A stretch of 6,847 nucleotides of DNA from Verrucomicrobia bacterium 12-59-8. Its GTDB lineage: Bacteria; Verrucomicrobiota; Verrucomicrobiae; Verrucomicrobiales; Verrucomicrobiaceae. The notes under the pieces were generated by a model. That model worked only from the letters and a program-made list of their open reading frames with translations. It had not been told where the DNA came from and ran no database searches. Below, piece after piece: positions 5,330 to 6,847 of the stretch (the stretch's first letter is position 1; every line of letters begins with the position of its first letter). Made by a program: the position numbers and the translations under genes. The stretch is from contig NCCR01000269.1 in NCBI GenBank assembly GCA_002279765.1, forward strand, positions 1 through 6,847, in the 5' to 3' direction.

Positions 5330-6652
5330 ATGAAGTCCGCAATCCTGCCTACGCTCCTGCTCCTTTCCCTGGCAGGCCTCGCACCGGCCGCCACCGTCGA
5401 AGACCGTGAGGGCGCGGTGCGGGATGACAAGGCCCGGCTGGAAAACGACCCACGCTGGAACTGGAATGACATCGACGGCGGCTTCCGTCTGGCCAAAACC
5501 ACAGGCAAGCCTTTGCTCGTGGTGCTGCGCTGCCTGCCCTGCATGTCCTGTGCCGGCATTGACGCCAGCGTTCTGGAAGAACCGGAACTCGTGCCCCTGC
5601 TCAATCAATTTGTCTGCGTGCGCATCATCAATGCCAACGCACTCGACCTCTCCCGCTTTCAGTTTGACTACGACCTCTCGTTTTCGGCGATCCTCTTCAA
5701 TGGCGACGGCACGACCTACGGCCGCTTCGGCTCCTGGCTGCATCAAAAGGACCCGCTGAACAAAACCACCGCCAGTTTCAAAAAGGCGCTCGAAGCAGGT
5801 CTGGCCATCCACCAAGGCTATCCGGCGAACAAAGGCGCGCTGAGCGGCAAGCAGGGTGGACCCACGCCCTACCAGACGCCCGTCGAGTTTCCCGCGCTCG
5901 CAGGCAAGTACCAGAGCAAGCTCGACTGGAACGGCAAAGTCGTGGCCAGCTGCGTCCACTGCCACATGGTGGGCGACGCCTTCCGCGCCTACTACCGCGG
6001 CCAGAACCAACCCGTGCCCGTCGAGTGGATCTACCCGCAGCCGTCCATCGAGACCCTCGGCATCACCCTTGCCACCGATGAGATCGCCAAGGTCGAAGCC
6101 GTCGCCGCTGGCTCACCTGCGGCGAAAGCCGGTGTGCAAACCGGCGACAGCTTTGTCTCGCTGAACCAGCAACCGCTCGTTTCCATCGCCGACGTAAGTT
6201 GGGTGCTGCATCGCTCGCCAGACTCTGGCCCCCTTCCCGCCACCCTCCTGCAGGGCGGCAAGGAAACCGCCGTCACCCTTGATCTCCCTGCCGGCTGGCG
6301 TTTGAAGTCAGACATCGGCAAACGCGTCGGCACCTGGCCCATGCGCGCGATGGCCTTCGGCGGCATGAAAATGGACGACCTCAGCGATGAGGAGCGCGCC
6401 ACTCTCGGCTTGGACAAGACCCATATGGCCCTGCGAATCTTCCACGTGGGCGAGTTCGGCCAGCATGCAGCCGCCAAAAAGGCGGGGTTTAAAAAGGACG
6501 ACGTCCTTGTCCTAGTCGGTGGTATAAAACACCGCATCAGCGAAAGCGCCCTCATTGGCCACCTGCTCCTGCACCACCTTCCAGGGGAGAATATTCCCGC
6601 CACCCTGCTGCGGGGCAAAGAACGGGTGGAACTGAATCTGCCGCAGCAGTAG
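5330..6652 (+). CDS. Exported thioredoxin-like/PDZ protein with CxxCxxC and CxxCH motifs (Cys form of a Trx7/PDZ family)
   Basis: The 440-residue product starts with a signal peptide (MKSAILPTLLLLSLAGLAPA, cleavage near residue 20-21), so it should act in the periplasm. Residues about 45-160 look like a thioredoxin fold, with the redox motif CLPCMSC (Cys68, 71, 74) after the typical GKPLLVVLR strand. A linker carries CVHCH (Cys208, Cys211, His212), formally a c-type haem or metal site. A PDZ domain follows (about 240-320, with AAGSPAAKAGVQTGDSFVSL at 259-278) and a second, weaker PDZ-like unit closes the protein (about 366-437, with AAKKAGFKKDDVLVLVGG). The arrangement fits a family I remember as Trx7/PDZ-containing (seleno)protein, in which some members carry selenocysteine; here the motif codons are all TGC or TGT. 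Role and partners are unknown; thiol redox or sensing is an inference. It is divergent from the minus-strand genes and stands alone. Confidence 0.88.
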   Translation: MKSAILPTLLLLSLAGLAPAATVEDREGAVRDDKARLENDPRWNWNDIDGGFRLAKTTGKPLLVVLRCLPCMSCAGIDASVLEEPELVPLLNQFVCVRIINANALDLSRFQFDYDLSFSAILFNGDGTTYGRFGSWLHQKDPLNKTTASFKKALEAGLAIHQGYPANKGALSGKQGGPTPYQTPVEFPALAGKYQSKLDWNGKVVASCVHCHMVGDAFRAYYRGQNQPVPVEWIYPQPSIETLGITLATDEIAKVEAVAAGSPAAKAGVQTGDSFVSLNQQPLVSIADVSWVLHRSPDSGPLPATLLQGGKETAVTLDLPAGWRLKSDIGKRVGTWPMRAMAFGGMKMDDLSDEERATLGLDKTHMALRIFHVGEFGQHAAAKKAGFKKDDVLVLVGGIKHRISESALIGHLLLHHLPGENIPATLLRGKERVELNLPQQ

Positions 6653-6690
6653 CCGGAACCAGCCCTTCCCACGGGCGTTTCCGGCCTCTT
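6653..6690 (+). terminator. Stem-loop directly after the Trx/PDZ stop codon, probable terminator
   Basis: CCGGAA (6653-6658) pairs with TTCCGG (6679-6684), and after a small internal loop GCCC (6662-6665) pairs with GGGC (6673-6676) around the 7-nt loop TTCCCAC. It begins on the base after TAG. It is followed by CCTCTT and then a C run, not a proper T run, so rho-independent termination is plausible but not clear-cut; it may instead protect the 3' end. Confidence 0.5.
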
Positions 6691-6847
6691 CCCCCCTGAA
6701 AATTCCCGGTTGCATTCTAAAGACCGGCTTCCATACTCCCCGCCCCCCGCGAGTCGTCATCCATTCGCCGTTGGTCTCCGCGCCTGCCTCTCTTCGAGAT
6801 GTGCAGGGTTCTCGCCCGGAGGTAACCCGGCCGTTAGTGTTAACACA
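6691..6847. other. Non-coding tail with no assigned gene
   Basis: No frame here looks coding on either strand. There is a weak promoter-like pair (TTGCAT at 6710 and CATACT at 6732), an 8-codon frame at 6799-6825 (MCRVLARR), a GGAGG at 6818-6822 without a well-placed start codon, and a perfect 10-bp palindrome GTGTTAACAC at 6837-6846. It may be the upstream region of a gene beyond the window. Confidence 0.4.

Noticed and set aside
5206..5604. N-terminal extension of the zinc-ribbon protein to 5604
   Set aside because: The extra part is Ser/Arg-rich, lies antisense over the first 275 nt of the Trx/PDZ gene and covers the divergent promoter region; the zinc-ribbon domain begins right after the ATG at 5205.
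5306..6010. Long minus-strand frame opposite the Trx/PDZ gene
   Set aside because: It is a mirror frame of a GC-rich gene with a signal peptide and recognisable domains on the other strand; its own translation shows no domain.
6710..6737. Promoter TTGCAT/CATACT in the right-hand tail
   Set aside because: Only 3 of 6 and 4 of 6 matches with 16-nt spacing and no gene behind it in the window.
6799..6825. Eight-codon frame MCRVLARR as a leader peptide
   Set aside because: No ribosome binding site and no downstream gene or attenuator can be seen before the window ends; frames this short are expected by chance.

Overview
The window looks like an ordinary chromosomal stretch of a GC-rich bacterium, most likely a Verrucomicrobiota member (Planctomycetota is the next best guess). 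This rests on the kinds of proteins and their sequence character: a Trx/PDZ redox protein with a CxxCH motif, a sulfite-oxidase-family enzyme close to forms I associate with these phyla, and a family 4/5-like uracil-DNA glycosylase with the NICKFRP variant. It was not confirmed by any search.

Layout: five genes lie on the minus strand and read right to left from about 5205 to 98: a C-tail-anchored double zinc-ribbon protein, a XylH-type sugar ABC permease, a uracil-DNA glycosylase, an unrecognised membrane-anchored protein, and a Tat-exported molybdopterin enzyme of the sulfite oxidase family. Gaps are 6 to 53 bp, so they could be co-transcribed, but their functions do not form an obvious pathway. 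One gene is divergent on the plus strand (5330-6652): an exported thioredoxin-like/PDZ protein with CxxCxxC and CxxCH motifs, followed by a stem-loop. The 124-bp divergent spacer (5206-5329) holds promoter-like hexamers for both directions.

The most notable point is the sulfite-oxidase-family gene (98-1382). It does not read through. One extra base shifts the frame near 1030, and 29 codons before the next downstream landmark (GLWEGVPLRDVLW begins 11 codons after the stop) an in-frame TGA sits at 941-943. By my reading of the family, that TGA lies where the molybdenum-binding cysteine should be. Either the gene has just decayed (TGC to TGA plus a frameshift), or the sequence has errors, or the TGA encodes selenocysteine and the frameshift alone is an error. 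TGA ends several neighbouring genes, including this one, so a general code change is ruled out.

Other points are a uracil-DNA glycosylase that has lost the N-terminal CxxC of its iron-sulfur cluster, a sugar permease without its ATPase or binding protein, and a general lack of Shine-Dalgarno sequences, with two starts placed 6-7 nt behind -10-like hexamers. I see no tRNA, rRNA, CRISPR array, insertion sequence or phage gene.
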